Shown: one piece after another, positions 1 through 27,285 of the stretch | Position numbering within the stretch: the first letter of the stretch is position 1 | How the letters are laid out: each line of letters begins with the position of its first letter | DNA from: Minicystis rosea | GTDB lineage: Bacteria; Myxococcota_A; Polyangia; Polyangiales; Polyangiaceae | Reading direction: 5' to 3' | Assembly (NCBI GenBank): GCA_001931535.1 | Contig: CP016211.1 | Location: 11,082,377 to 11,146,376, forward strand | Length of the DNA: 64,000 bases | The notes under the pieces: generated by a model | Told to the model about the DNA's origin: nothing | What the model saw: only the letters and a program-made list of their open reading frames with translations | Database searches by the model: none | Program-made: the position numbers and the translations under genes

Positions 1-18384
<18,384 letters not shown>

Positions 18385-18630
18385 GCGTCGTGCTCCTGCG
18401 AGCGCCACACGAGCGACGCGAAACGTGGCGCCCGGAAACGCTCAGCGCGCTTAAAGTCCGAGACGATACCGCGTCTTCGACAGGGTCGTTTCGTCCGGAG
18501 GCGTGCTCACGCCGCAGGGAAATCCCGCTTCACGCGTCGGGCAAAGGCCGTCGTGGCCCGACGTCGTCGCGCGGGAACGGAGGGGTGGTGATGGGATGAG
18601 CGTCCGTGGCGAGCGCGGCCGTCCGCGGCG
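18385..18630. other. Intergenic region upstream of the NRPS
   Basis: A gap of 246 bases between the patatin stop and the NRPS start on the minus strand. It must contain the NRPS leader and either its promoter or read-through from the patatin unit. I see no convincing -35/-10 pair, no sigma54 GG/GC element, and no strong hairpin with a T tail. Confidence 0.4.
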
Positions 18631-19740
18631 TCAGGCCGCGGTCCAGCCGAAGCGCTCGACGACCGCGCGGTTGCGATCCATCCAGCGCGCGATGCGCTCG
18701 CGCGTGGTGCGGTACGCGTATTCGAGGATGGCGCGGCGCGCGTCGAGGTTCACCGGGTTGTGCAGGAAGAGGAGCACGTCGGTGGGCTCGGGCTCGAGCA
18801 CGAGCACCTGCATGGCGCCCGAGGCGCGCATGCGCGCGACCTCTTGATGCAAGCGCGCGTGCGCGCCGACGCGCATGGATTGGTTGAAGACCCAGAGCAG
18901 GCCTTTGTCGCGCACGCTGCCGCGGACGCCGTGGCCCGTGGGCACCGCGCGGTGCGCGGTGGAGACGGGGACGAGCGGGTTCACCACGATGGCGAGCGAG
19001 GCGCCGAGCTGCTCGGCGACGTCGAGGTGCGCGACGTGACCGAGGCCGCCGTCGAGGTAATGACGGCCATCGATGCGCACCGGCGAGAAGAAGAGCGGGA
19101 GCGCGAGCGAGGCCGCGCAGGCGAGCGAGATGGGCACGTGATCGTGCCCCGCGTCGCCGAACATGACGCGATCGCCGGAGTCGAGATCGTGGGCCGCGAC
19201 CCGGAGCGTGGAGGTGAGGCTGCGGAAGTCGTTGGAGATGCCGCGGCGGAGGAAGACCTCGGCGAGGAGGCGCTCGTACCGATCGAGGTTGAAGATGCCG
19301 GCGGGGAGCGAGTCGTTGAGGCGATCGATCTGCTCCCAGAGAAAGAGATGCGAAGGCGTGCTCGTGGTGGGCTCGCCGCGCTTCATCAAGCGGCCGAGGG
19401 CGTGGCGCACCGCGACTGCGGACGTGGTGAGCGCGCGGCGCCACTCGTCGAGGTCCATGCGCATGACGTGGCCGCGCTCGAGCGGGAAGAAGTTGTCGTC
19501 GGGATCGAGGAGCGCGCGATAGAGGCGATCGACCGAGATGCCGCCGGCCAACGCCGAGGCGACCGAGGCGCCGCTGGAGCTGCCGATGTACGCGGAGTAG
19601 CGCTGGCCGGGGCCGGTGCGCACGCCGTCCTCGAGCGCGGCGAGGGCGCCGATTTGATAGAGGGCGCCGGTGAGACCGCCGCCGGGGAGCGAGACGGCGG
19701 CGCGCGGGGCGGCGTTCGATTTCGATGAAGAGGTGCTCAT
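18631..19740 (-). CDS. Patatin-like phospholipase family protein
   Basis: A 369-residue patatin-family lipid acyl hydrolase. The oxyanion glycine motif (PGGGLTGALYQIGAL) lies at about residues 18-32, the nucleophile elbow GSSSG at about 55-60, and the catalytic aspartate in LDGGLGH, so a Ser-Asp dyad is present. There is no signal peptide, which suggests a cytoplasmic or membrane-peripheral enzyme. The ATG at 19740 overlaps the stop of the upstream CPBP gene by four bases (ATGA), implying translational coupling as the last gene of the nadB-CPBP-patatin unit. The substrate cannot be read from sequence. It lies 246 bp upstream of the NRPS on the same strand; a role in lipid supply for that pathway is possible but unsupported. 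Confidence 0.88.
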   Translation of the reverse strand: MSTSSSKSNAAPRAAVSLPGGGLTGALYQIGALAALEDGVRTGPGQRYSAYIGSSSGASVASALAGGISVDRLYRALLDPDDNFFPLERGHVMRMDLDEWRRALTTSAVAVRHALGRLMKRGEPTTSTPSHLFLWEQIDRLNDSLPAGIFNLDRYERLLAEVFLRRGISNDFRSLTSTLRVAAHDLDSGDRVMFGDAGHDHVPISLACAASLALPLFFSPVRIDGRHYLDGGLGHVAHLDVAEQLGASLAIVVNPLVPVSTAHRAVPTGHGVRGSVRDKGLLWVFNQSMRVGAHARLHQEVARMRASGAMQVLVLEPEPTDVLLFLHNPVNLDARRAILEYAYRTTRERIARWMDRNRAVVERFGWTAA

Positions 19741-20579
19741 CGGCGATCGAGCTCCCGCGCGGCGGCGGCCGTGGTCGAGCGCGTGCCGAGGACGTGGGCC
19801 GCGCCGACCAAGAGCAACGTGATCGCCGTCGCGGCCGCGAGGATGTGCGGCGGGAAGGGCGCGTCTTCGACGCCGGGCTTGCTGCGCGCCATGAGCACGA
19901 ACGAGACGGCGTTGAAGCTCCCGTGCAAGAGGAGCGCGGGCACGATCGAGCCCGACGCATTGCGGATGAACGCGAGCGCCAGACCGACGAGACCGATGGG
20001 GAGGAACTTCTGCCACTCGAGGTGCGCGACCGCGAAGAGCAGCGAGGTCGCGCCGATGACGGTGTCGATCGGGTTCGCCTTGGCGAGCATGCGGAAGAGC
20101 GCGCCGCGGAAGAAGATCTCTTCGAGCGCGGGGCCCACGCCGATGATGAGGAGCCCGAAGAGCATGCGCTGCGGTGTGCCGGCGGCGCGGTACACCTCGA
20201 CGAAGTGATCGGCCGTGCCGGTGGGGAAGCGGCGGAGGATGACCTCGTAGAGGCCGTCCGCCGGGATCTCCAAGGCCACGCCGAGCGCGATCGCGAGCGG
20301 GAAGAAGGCGAAGTGCGTCCGGCGCAGCGCGATGACGTCGCGGATGGATGCGTCCGGCGCGTGCACGCGGAGGATGAAGAAGAGCCCGAGCAGGTAGGCG
20401 ATGGCCTGGCAGCCGACCTGCGAGACGAGATCGTCGGTCGAGCCCGGACGCAGCGTGAGCGCGAGGCTGCACAGGAAAATGAAGGTGAAGGTCACGCCGA
20501 AGGCCCAGCCCACGGCGGCCATGACCGTCATGGGCGGCGCGCTTTCGGGCTTCTCACCCGGATCGGAAGGAGAGCTCAT
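19737..20579 (-). CDS. CPBP family intramembrane glutamic endopeptidase
   Basis: A 280-residue polytopic inner-membrane protein of the CPBP (Abi/Rce1-like) family. The diagnostic motifs are present in order: EEIFFRGALFR (EExxxR), FAVAHLEW with its histidine, and a third motif HGSFNAVSF. About seven or eight hydrophobic segments are visible, starting with one at about residues 22-42. The ATG at 20579 overlaps the nadB stop by four bases, and its own stop overlaps the patatin start, so the three genes are probably co-translated. In other bacteria the family serves prenyl-protein-like proteolysis or bacteriocin self-immunity; the substrate here is unknown. The start was chosen over longer in-frame options, whose N-terminal extension is arginine/proline-rich shadow sequence. 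Confidence 0.88.
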   Translation of the reverse strand: MSSPSDPGEKPESAPPMTVMAAVGWAFGVTFTFIFLCSLALTLRPGSTDDLVSQVGCQAIAYLLGLFFILRVHAPDASIRDVIALRRTHFAFFPLAIALGVALEIPADGLYEVILRRFPTGTADHFVEVYRAAGTPQRMLFGLLIIGVGPALEEIFFRGALFRMLAKANPIDTVIGATSLLFAVAHLEWQKFLPIGLVGLALAFIRNASGSIVPALLLHGSFNAVSFVLMARSKPGVEDAPFPPHILAAATAITLLLVGAAHVLGTRSTTAAAARELDRR

Positions 20580-22186
20580 CGGCCTCGGAGATGGGGCAGG
20601 ACCCCGCGCTTTACCACCGTGTCGGTCGCGTAGCGCTCGCTCGTCTCGGGATAGTCGATCGTGCTGTGCAGCCCGCGGCTCTCGTGCCGGGCGGACGCGC
20701 AGCCCACGATGAGCTCGGCGATGGTGGCGATGTTGCGGAGCTCCAGGAGATCGCGCGTGACGAGGTGCTTCCAGTAATACTCGCGGATCTCTTCCTGCAG
20801 GAGCGCGATGCGGCGCGCGGCGCGGCGCAGGCGGGCGTCGGAGCGGACGATGCCGACGTAGTTCCACATGGTGCGGCGAAGCTCGTCCCAGTTGTGGGCG
20901 ACGACGACCTCTTCATCGCTCGGCACTGCGTTGCCAGCCTGCCACGCGGGCACTTCGGGGAACGGGCTCTGCCGGAGCTCGTCGATCTGCATGACGAGCC
21001 GCGCGGCCGCGCGATGCCCGAAGACGAGGCCTTCGAGGAGGCTGTTCGAGGCCAAGCGGTTGGCCCCGTGGAGGCCCGTGCTCGCGCACTCGCCGATGGC
21101 CCAGAGGCCGGGGATGGTGGTGCGCCCGTGCAGATCGGTGCTGATGCCGCCGCACATGAAATGCGCCGCGGGGACGACCGGGATGGGCTGCGTGGTGATG
21201 TCGACGCCGAACTTGAGGCACTCGGCGTGGATGGTGGGGAAGTGCTCTTTGATGAAGCTCGCCGGCCGGTGCGTGATGTCGAGGAGCACGTGATCCGAGC
21301 CGGTGCGCTTCATCTCGAAATCGATGGCGCGGGCCACGATGTCGCGGGGCGCGAGATCCTTGCGCGGATCGTGCGCGCCCATGAAGGCGGTGCCGTCGGC
21401 GAGGCGGAGGATCGCGCCCTCGCCGCGCAGCGCTTCGGAGATGAGGAAGCGCTTGGCCTGCGGGTGATAGAGGGCGGTCGGGTGGAATTGGTAGAACTCC
21501 ATGTTGGAGATCTCCGCGCCCGCCCGGTACGCCATGGCCACGCCGTCGCCGGTCGCGACGTCGGGGTTCGTCGTGTAGAGGTAGACCTTGCCGGCGCCGC
21601 CGCTGGCGAGGACGGTGGCGCGCGCGAGGTAGGTCTCGACGACGTGGCCCTTGCCGCCCTCGTCGAGCACGTAGGCGCCGGCGCACTGATCGGGCCCGCC
21701 GAAGCGGGAGAGCATGATCAGATCGATCGCCGTCTGGTGCTCGATGATGCGGATGTTCGGGTGCGCGTTGGCGCGCTCCACCAAGGCGCGCTCGATCTCC
21801 GCGCCCGTCGCGTCCGCGGTGTGGACCACGCGGCGCGCGGAGTGGCCGCCTTCACGCGTGAGGCTGAGCTGGCCATCGGCTTGATCGAAGCGCGCGCCGC
21901 GGGCGATCAGCTCGCGCACGCGATCGGGCCCTTCACGGGCGCAGATCTCGACGACCACCTCGTGGCACAGGCCGGCGCCCGCCACGAGGGTGTCGTTCAC
22001 GTGCGCCTCCGGGCTGTCGCCGTCGGCAAAAACTGCGGCGATGCCGCCTTGTGCGTACCGCGTGTTGGCCTCGTCGCGGGCGCGCTTGGTGATGATGGTC
22101 ACCGTGCCTTTTTCGGCAGCGTCGAGCGCGAAGGTGAGCCCGGCGATCCCGCTCCCGATCACGAGGAAGTCGGTCGTAGTGGTCAC
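20576..22186 (-). CDS. nadB: L-aspartate oxidase
   Basis: A 536-residue flavoenzyme that oxidises L-aspartate to iminoaspartate, the first step of de novo NAD synthesis. Visible features are the FAD dinucleotide motif (VIGSGIAGLTFAL, residues 9-21), RYAQGGIAAV, the active-site region EFYQFHPTALYHP, and the FAD-binding end motif NRLASNSLLEG. Length is typical for NadB, and the ASNSLLEG signature separates it from succinate dehydrogenase flavoproteins. It starts with GTG at 22186. It is the first gene of a coupled minus-strand trio and is divergent from etfB across about 100 bp. nadA and nadC are not in the window, so pairing with a membrane protease and a lipase is unusual. Confidence 0.95.
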   Translation of the reverse strand: MTTTTDFLVIGSGIAGLTFALDAAEKGTVTIITKRARDEANTRYAQGGIAAVFADGDSPEAHVNDTLVAGAGLCHEVVVEICAREGPDRVRELIARGARFDQADGQLSLTREGGHSARRVVHTADATGAEIERALVERANAHPNIRIIEHQTAIDLIMLSRFGGPDQCAGAYVLDEGGKGHVVETYLARATVLASGGAGKVYLYTTNPDVATGDGVAMAYRAGAEISNMEFYQFHPTALYHPQAKRFLISEALRGEGAILRLADGTAFMGAHDPRKDLAPRDIVARAIDFEMKRTGSDHVLLDITHRPASFIKEHFPTIHAECLKFGVDITTQPIPVVPAAHFMCGGISTDLHGRTTIPGLWAIGECASTGLHGANRLASNSLLEGLVFGHRAAARLVMQIDELRQSPFPEVPAWQAGNAVPSDEEVVVAHNWDELRRTMWNYVGIVRSDARLRRAARRIALLQEEIREYYWKHLVTRDLLELRNIATIAELIVGCASARHESRGLHSTIDYPETSERYATDTVVKRGVLPHLRGR

Positions 22187-22285
22187 GCGGGGGAACCCTA
22201 GCAGGCTCCTTGACGCGCTGGGACAACGCTGTCATTGGAGTCGCGCGATTTTCCCGAACAAAGCCTTGCAGGAGCCCGTATCGCC

Positions 22286-23113
22286 GTGAAAATCCTGGTT
22301 GCACTCAAGCGCGTCTCCGATCCGGACAACGCCAACAAGGTCAAGATCCCCGCGTCCGGCGACAAGGTCGAGACCACCGGCCTCGAATGGAAGCCGAACC
22401 CGTTCGACGAGTACGCTCTCGAGGCCGCTCTCCGGCTGACCGAGGACGGCAAGGCGCCGAAGGCGCGTGCGGGCGAGGTCGTCGTGGTGACCTTCGGGCC
22501 GAAGGAGACGGAGCAGACGCTCCGCTCCGCGCTCGCGACGGGCGCCGATCGCGCCATCCGCGTCGACGTGACCGACGACAAGCTCGACGGCGATCTCGTG
22601 GCCCGCGCGCTCAAGGCGCTGGTCGAGAAGGAGAAGCCGGACGTCGTCCTCATGGGCAAGCAGACGGTCGACGGCGACTCGAATCAGGTGGGGCAGATCC
22701 TCGCCGAGCTGCTGGACTGGCCGATGGCCACGTTCGCGGCGACCATCCAGGAGGAGCAGGGCGCGCTCCTCGTCGGCCGCGAGGTCGACGGCGGCGTCCT
22801 CTCGCTGCGCGTGAAGCTCCCCGCCGTCGTCACGGTCGACCTGCGCATCGTCGCGCCGACCAGCGTCTACTCGCTCAAGACGGCGCGCGCCTTCAAGTAC
22901 AACGACGGCGTCCGCTTCGCCGCGCTGCCCGCCATCATGGCCGCGAAGAAGAAGCCGCTCGCCGAGGTCAAGCTCGCCGATCTCGCGGGCGATGCGTCGC
23001 TCAAGGTCCAGTACGCGAAGTTCGAGGCCCCGCCGGCGCGCAAGGCCGGCATCAAGGTCAAGGACGTGAGCGAGCTGGTGACGCGCCTGCACAACGAGGC
23101 GAAGGTCATCTGA
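22286..23113 (+). CDS. etfB: Electron transfer flavoprotein beta subunit
   Basis: A 275-residue beta subunit of the heterodimeric electron transfer flavoprotein, which carries electrons from acyl-CoA and other dehydrogenases to ETF:quinone oxidoreductase. The N-terminus MKILVALKRVSDPDN is typical, and the AMP/adenosine-binding region with GKQTVDGDSNQVG is seen at about residues 120-135. The GTG at 22286 is preferred over an upstream in-frame start at 22235 because CAGGAG lies 11 bases before it and family homology begins there. etfA follows after 34 bp with its own ribosome site, so this is a standard two-gene operon. Confidence 0.95.
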   Translation: MKILVALKRVSDPDNANKVKIPASGDKVETTGLEWKPNPFDEYALEAALRLTEDGKAPKARAGEVVVVTFGPKETEQTLRSALATGADRAIRVDVTDDKLDGDLVARALKALVEKEKPDVVLMGKQTVDGDSNQVGQILAELLDWPMATFAATIQEEQGALLVGREVDGGVLSLRVKLPAVVTVDLRIVAPTSVYSLKTARAFKYNDGVRFAALPAIMAAKKKPLAEVKLADLAGDASLKVQYAKFEAPPARKAGIKVKDVSELVTRLHNEAKVI

Positions 23114-23147
23114 GTTTCAACCTTCGGAGCAAGCGGAGAAGAAGATC

Positions 23148-24119
23148 ATGGCCAACATCCTGGTGGTGGCAGAGGCCGCCGAAGGCAAGCTGAAGAAGAC
23201 CACGCATTCGGCCGTCACGTTCGCGCGACAGGCCGCGCAGGCGCTCGGTGGGACGTACTCGATCCTCGTGATCGGCGACGCCGCCTCCGCGGCCGCGAAC
23301 GAGGCCGCGACGCTCGGCGCCGCGAAGGTCCTCGTGGCCGAGGACGCGTCGCTCAAGAACTACGTGGCCGAGCGCTACGCGCCCACGGTCGCCGCGATCG
23401 GCAAGGACTACGCGATCGTCGTCGGCACCGCGAGCGCCTACGGCAAGGACCTGCTCCCCCGCGTGGCCACGCGCCTCAACGCGGGCTACGCGCCCGACAT
23501 CAGCGCGCTCCTCACGGACGGCGGCAAGCTCACCTACAAGCGGCCGATGTACGCGGGCAACGCGTACGGCATCGCCACGGTGAGCACCCCGATCCACGTG
23601 GTGAGCGTGCGCCAGAGCGCGTTCACCGCGGCCGAGCCGGCGGGCTCCGCGTCGCCGATCGAGAAGGTCGCGGTCGCGCCCGCGTCCGGCGCGGCGAGCC
23701 GCGTGGAGTTCGTCTCCTTCGATCAGGTGAAGAACGAGCGCCCGGAGCTCACCGAGGCTCGCGTCGTCGTCTCCGGCGGCCGCGCGCTGAAGGAGCGCTT
23801 CAACGAGATCCTCGCCCCGCTCGCCGACACCCTCGGCGCCGCCATGGGCGCGAGCCGCGCGGCCTGCGATGCGGGCTACGCGCCGAGCGATTACCAGGTC
23901 GGCCAGACCGGCAAGGTCGTGGCGCCCTCGCTCTACATCGCGGTCGGCATCTCCGGCGCGATTCAGCACCTCGCGGGCATGAAGGGCTCGAAGGTCATCG
24001 TCGCCATCAACAAGGACGCGGACGCGCCGATCTTCCAGGTCGCCGACTACGGCCTCGTGGCCGATCTCTTCGCCGCCGTGCCCGAGCTGGTGAAGCAGAT
24101 CCAGGCTGCCAAGGCGTAG
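23148..24119 (+). CDS. etfA: Electron transfer flavoprotein alpha subunit
   Basis: A 323-residue alpha subunit binding the ETF FAD. The C-terminal FAD domain shows the family signature around VGQTGKVVAPSLYIA, GISGAIQHLAGMK and INKDADAPIFQVADYG (about residues 255-305). The N-terminal nucleotide-fold half starts MANILVVAEA. GGAG lies upstream of the ATG, and the gene follows etfB in the same orientation. Length and motif order match bacterial EtfA, so I expect a functional complex with the preceding gene product. No dehydrogenase or ETF-quinone oxidoreductase gene is adjacent. Confidence 0.95.
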   Translation: MANILVVAEAAEGKLKKTTHSAVTFARQAAQALGGTYSILVIGDAASAAANEAATLGAAKVLVAEDASLKNYVAERYAPTVAAIGKDYAIVVGTASAYGKDLLPRVATRLNAGYAPDISALLTDGGKLTYKRPMYAGNAYGIATVSTPIHVVSVRQSAFTAAEPAGSASPIEKVAVAPASGAASRVEFVSFDQVKNERPELTEARVVVSGGRALKERFNEILAPLADTLGAAMGASRAACDAGYAPSDYQVGQTGKVVAPSLYIAVGISGAIQHLAGMKGSKVIVAINKDADAPIFQVADYGLVADLFAAVPELVKQIQAAKA

Positions 24120-24136
24120 ATTCCTCGCGTTATCCT

Positions 24137-24163
24137 GGGGGCCTCCTTCTTCCGGAGGCTCCC
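24137..24163 (+). promoter_or_regulatory. Hairpin covering the ribosome site of the amine oxidase gene
   Basis: Arms 24137-24146 (GGGGGCCTCC) and 24154-24163 (GGAGGCTCCC) pair over 10 bp with one G-U, around a 7-base loop. The right arm contains GGAGG, the only good Shine-Dalgarno for the ATG at 24167. No T tract follows, so translation control is as plausible as termination of the etfBA transcript. Confidence 0.45.
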
Positions 24164-24166
24164 TGG

Positions 24167-25879
24167 ATGGCCCGTTCGCCGCTCTTCTCGCTTCTTTCCC
24201 GCGCCCATCTCCTGCTTCGCGGCGCCGCGCGCGCCGGCGTGCCGCTCGACGAGCACGTCGCAGAGGAGCGCGCGCGTCGCATCGCGCGCCGTCGTTTCCT
24301 CCAGGCGAGCGCGGCCGCGACCTTGGCCATTCCCTTTGCGGAAGGCTGCGGCTCGGACCCCGATCCCTCCGGCAACGCGCCCACCGTCGCCATCGTGGGC
24401 GGCGGCATGGCCGGCCTCCATTGCGCCTATCGCCTCAAGAAGGCCGGCGTCCTCGCCACCGTCTACGACGCCAACAAGCGGCTCGGCGGCCGCATGTTCT
24501 CCGACCGCAGCACGTTCCCCGACGGCATGCACTGCGAGCTCGGCGGCGAGCTCATCGACACCGGCCACGAGACCATGCGCGATCTCGCGACCGAGCTCGG
24601 CATCGACCTCCTCGACTACGCCACCGACGACGCCTCGCTCAGCAGCGATGTCGTCTACATCGGCGGCAAGTCGCTGACGATGCAGGAAATCCTCGATGGA
24701 TATGCGCCCATCGCCGCGGAGATCGACAAGGCCCTTTTGACGCTCACCGATCAAGACGATCTCTTCGTCTATTACGACAAGCCCAACGGCGGCGAGGCGC
24801 TCGACGCGCTCTCCATCAAGGCTTGGCTCGACACCATCAAGGCCGAGGGACCCGTCCGGGAGATGCTCGAGATCGCCTACAACATCGAATACGGCCTCGA
24901 GACCGATGTCTCCAACGTGCTCAACATGCTCTTTCTCATCAGCACGAACGTCGACAAGCTCGAGTTGTTCGGCGCCTCGGACGAGCGATTCCACACCAAG
25001 ACCGGCAACGACACCTTCATCACCAAGCTCGCCGAGAAGCTCGACGACGCGCAAATCGAGCTCGAAACCGCGCTCACCTCGATCTCCGAAGCCGCCGATG
25101 GCCGCTACAAGCTCACCTTGTCGCAGGGCTCGGGCACCAAGGAGGTGACGGCGGATCACGTCGTCCTGGCGCTGCCCTTCACCATTCTGCGCGGCCTCGA
25201 CGTGAAGCTCGATCTGCCCGAGGCCAAGCGCACGGCCATCATGGAACAAGGCATGGGCACGAACACCAAGCTCATGTGTGGTTTCTCCTCGCGTCCTTGG
25301 CGCGACACCACGAAGTCGAATGGCAGCAGCTACGCCGACACCGGCTATCAATGCACGTGGGAGACGAGCCGTTTGCAGCCCGGGGAGAGTGGCATTCTCA
25401 CCAACTTCACCGGCGGCAATCCCGGCCTCGACTACACCAAAGGCACACCCGAAGAGCGAATGGCGGATTTCCTCGACCAAATCGATGTGGTCTATCCGGG
25501 CGCCAAGGCGGCCAGCAATGGTAAGGTCGCGCGCATGGCCTGGCCGACGTATCCGCTCACCAAGGGCAGCTATTCGGCCTACCTCGTCGGGCAATACACG
25601 AAGATCGCGGGCGTCGAGATCGAGCGTTACCAGAACGTCCATTTCTGCGGCGAGCACACGAGCCTCGACGCGCAGGGCTACATGGAGGGCGCGGCGCTCA
25701 CCGGCGCCATGGCCGCCGAAGAGCTCCTCGGGGACATCAAGGTCGAAGCGCAGCGCGCGCGTGTCGACGCCACGCTCGTCTCGCAGGCGGCCGACCGCAT
25801 CCTCACGCGGGCCCGCGCCGCCCGGGCGGATCGCCGCTGGCACGTGAGCGCCCTCCGCGCGCAGCGACAGGGCCGCTGA
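24167..25879 (+). CDS. FAD-dependent amine oxidase, Tat-exported lipoprotein
   Basis: A 570-residue flavin monoamine oxidase / L-amino-acid oxidase family protein. Residues 42-62 look like a twin-arginine signal (RRRFLQASAAATLAI) ending in a possible lipobox (AEGC). It is preceded by an unusual cytoplasmic extension of about 40 residues. The dinucleotide motif VAIVGGGMAGLHCAYRL is at about residues 74-90, followed by RLGGRMFS and the substrate-side ELGGELIDTGHE. The C-terminal FAD motif is around CGEHTSLDAQGYMEGA. Such enzymes oxidise amines or amino acids to aldehydes or oxoacids plus hydrogen peroxide; folding with FAD before export fits the Tat route. It lies just after etfBA, but a periplasmic location would argue against direct electron transfer to ETF. 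The substrate is unknown. Confidence 0.88.
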   Translation: MARSPLFSLLSRAHLLLRGAARAGVPLDEHVAEERARRIARRRFLQASAAATLAIPFAEGCGSDPDPSGNAPTVAIVGGGMAGLHCAYRLKKAGVLATVYDANKRLGGRMFSDRSTFPDGMHCELGGELIDTGHETMRDLATELGIDLLDYATDDASLSSDVVYIGGKSLTMQEILDGYAPIAAEIDKALLTLTDQDDLFVYYDKPNGGEALDALSIKAWLDTIKAEGPVREMLEIAYNIEYGLETDVSNVLNMLFLISTNVDKLELFGASDERFHTKTGNDTFITKLAEKLDDAQIELETALTSISEAADGRYKLTLSQGSGTKEVTADHVVLALPFTILRGLDVKLDLPEAKRTAIMEQGMGTNTKLMCGFSSRPWRDTTKSNGSSYADTGYQCTWETSRLQPGESGILTNFTGGNPGLDYTKGTPEERMADFLDQIDVVYPGAKAASNGKVARMAWPTYPLTKGSYSAYLVGQYTKIAGVEIERYQNVHFCGEHTSLDAQGYMEGAALTGAMAAEELLGDIKVEAQRARVDATLVSQAADRILTRARAARADRRWHVSALRAQRQGR

Positions 25880-25948
25880 TCTCGTATCGGCCAGGGTTTC
25901 CTGCGTAGGCTCTTGACCGAGCGGCCGCGCCGGGGGACTTCTTCGGCC

Positions 25949-27226
25949 ATGTCCGATCCCCAGTCCAAAGCCCTCTTCGAGCGAGCCCGCGCGGTGATCC
26001 CGGGCGGCGTCAACAGCCCCGTCCGCGCGTTTCGCGCGGTGGGCGGCGAGCCCATCTTCATCTCCCGCGCGAGCGGCGCGCGCGTGTACGGCGAAGATGG
26101 GCGCGAGTACATCGATTACATCGGGTCCTGGGGCCCGGCGATCCTCGGCCACGCGCAGCCCGACGTGGTGCGCGCCGTGCAAAAGGCCGCCGAGGGCGGG
26201 CTCTCCTTCGGCGCGCCCACGAGCGGCGAAGTGCGCTTCGCCGAGGCGGTGCGCACGCTCTATCCCAGCATCCAGAAGATGCGCTGCGTCTCGAGCGGCA
26301 CCGAAGCGACGATGAGCGCCATCCGCGTCGCCCGCGGCTTCACCAAGCGCGATGTCGTGGTGAAGTTCGAGGGCTGTTATCACGGCCACGCCGATCACCT
26401 GCTCGTGAAGGCCGGCAGCGGCCTCGCCACCTTCGGTGTCCCCGACTCCGGCGGCGTGCCCGAGGGCACCGCGCGCACCACGCTCACGCTCCCCTTCAAC
26501 GACGTCGCCGCGCTGAAGAACGCGTTCGCCGCGCGCGGCGCGGAGATCGCCGCCGTCATCGTCGAGCCCGTGGTCGGCAACATGGGCTGTGTGCCGCCGG
26601 AGCCCGGCTTCCTCCAAGCCATCATCGATCTCTGCAAAGTGAACGGCGCCGTCTCGATCTTCGATGAAGTGATGACTGGCTCCCGCCTCGCGCGCGGCGG
26701 CGCGCAGGAGCGTTATGGCCTCACGCCGGACATGACCACGCTCGGCAAGATCATCGGCGGCGGCATGCCGCTCGCGGCGTACGGTGGTCGTGAAGAGATC
26801 ATGAACGTGGTCGCGCCCCTCGGGCCCGTCTACCAAGCTGGTACGCTCAGTGGCAATCCCGTCGCGGTCGCGGCCGGCCTCGCCACCATCGAGCGCCTCG
26901 TGCCCGAGCTCTACACGAAGCTGGAGACGCTCGGCGCCCAGCTCGAAGAGGGCCTCCGCGACGCGGCCCGCAAAGCCTCCATCCCGGCGGCGGTGCAGCG
27001 CGTGGGCTCGATGATCACGCTGTTCTTCCACGAAGGCCCGGTGCGCTCGTGGGACGACGCGGCCAAGAGCGACACCAAGCGATTCGGCACCTGGCACAAG
27101 GGCCTCATCGAGCGCGGCGTGTATTGGCCGCCGTCGCAGTTCGAGGCGGCCTTCATCGGCGGCGCCCACACCGAGGCCGACATCGCGCGCACGGTGGAGG
27201 CGGCCTCCGCGGCCCTCTCGGGCTGA
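25949..27226 (+). CDS. hemL: Glutamate-1-semialdehyde 2,1-aminomutase
   Basis: A 425-residue PLP enzyme converting glutamate-1-semialdehyde to 5-aminolevulinate in C5-pathway tetrapyrrole synthesis. The ATG at 25949 follows a GGGGGA purine run; an in-frame TTG at 25913 is possible but adds sequence foreign to the family. Characteristic motifs are IPGGVNSPVRAF near the N-terminus, the central GCYHGHADHLLVKAGSG, FDEVMTGSR, and the PLP lysine in LGKIIGGGMP, followed by GTLSGNPVA. Length is typical. It stands alone, followed by a strong bidirectional terminator. Confidence 0.96.
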   Translation: MSDPQSKALFERARAVIPGGVNSPVRAFRAVGGEPIFISRASGARVYGEDGREYIDYIGSWGPAILGHAQPDVVRAVQKAAEGGLSFGAPTSGEVRFAEAVRTLYPSIQKMRCVSSGTEATMSAIRVARGFTKRDVVVKFEGCYHGHADHLLVKAGSGLATFGVPDSGGVPEGTARTTLTLPFNDVAALKNAFAARGAEIAAVIVEPVVGNMGCVPPEPGFLQAIIDLCKVNGAVSIFDEVMTGSRLARGGAQERYGLTPDMTTLGKIIGGGMPLAAYGGREEIMNVVAPLGPVYQAGTLSGNPVAVAAGLATIERLVPELYTKLETLGAQLEEGLRDAARKASIPAAVQRVGSMITLFFHEGPVRSWDDAAKSDTKRFGTWHKGLIERGVYWPPSQFEAAFIGGAHTEADIARTVEAASAALSG

Positions 27227-27239
27227 GCTTCGGCTTCAT

Positions 27240-27275
27240 CATGGGATCGCAGGAGCCGTCTCCCGCGATCCCATG
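27240..27275. terminator. Bidirectional intrinsic-type terminator between hemL and the aldolase gene
   Basis: Perfect 11-bp arms at 27240-27250 (CATGGGATCGC) and 27265-27275 enclose an inner GGAG/CTCC stem with a 4-base loop. It lies between two convergent stops (27226 on plus, 27286 on minus), where a shared terminator is expected. No clear T tract flanks it, which is common in very GC-rich genomes. Confidence 0.7.
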
Positions 27276-27285
27276 AGCCTCGCCG

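Noticed and set aside
24047..27169. A 1,040-residue open frame on the minus strand
   Set aside because: It lies antisense to etfA, the amine oxidase and hemL, which have clear family motifs. The frame is Arg/Ala/Asp/His-rich without domains, an expected by-product of very high GC content.
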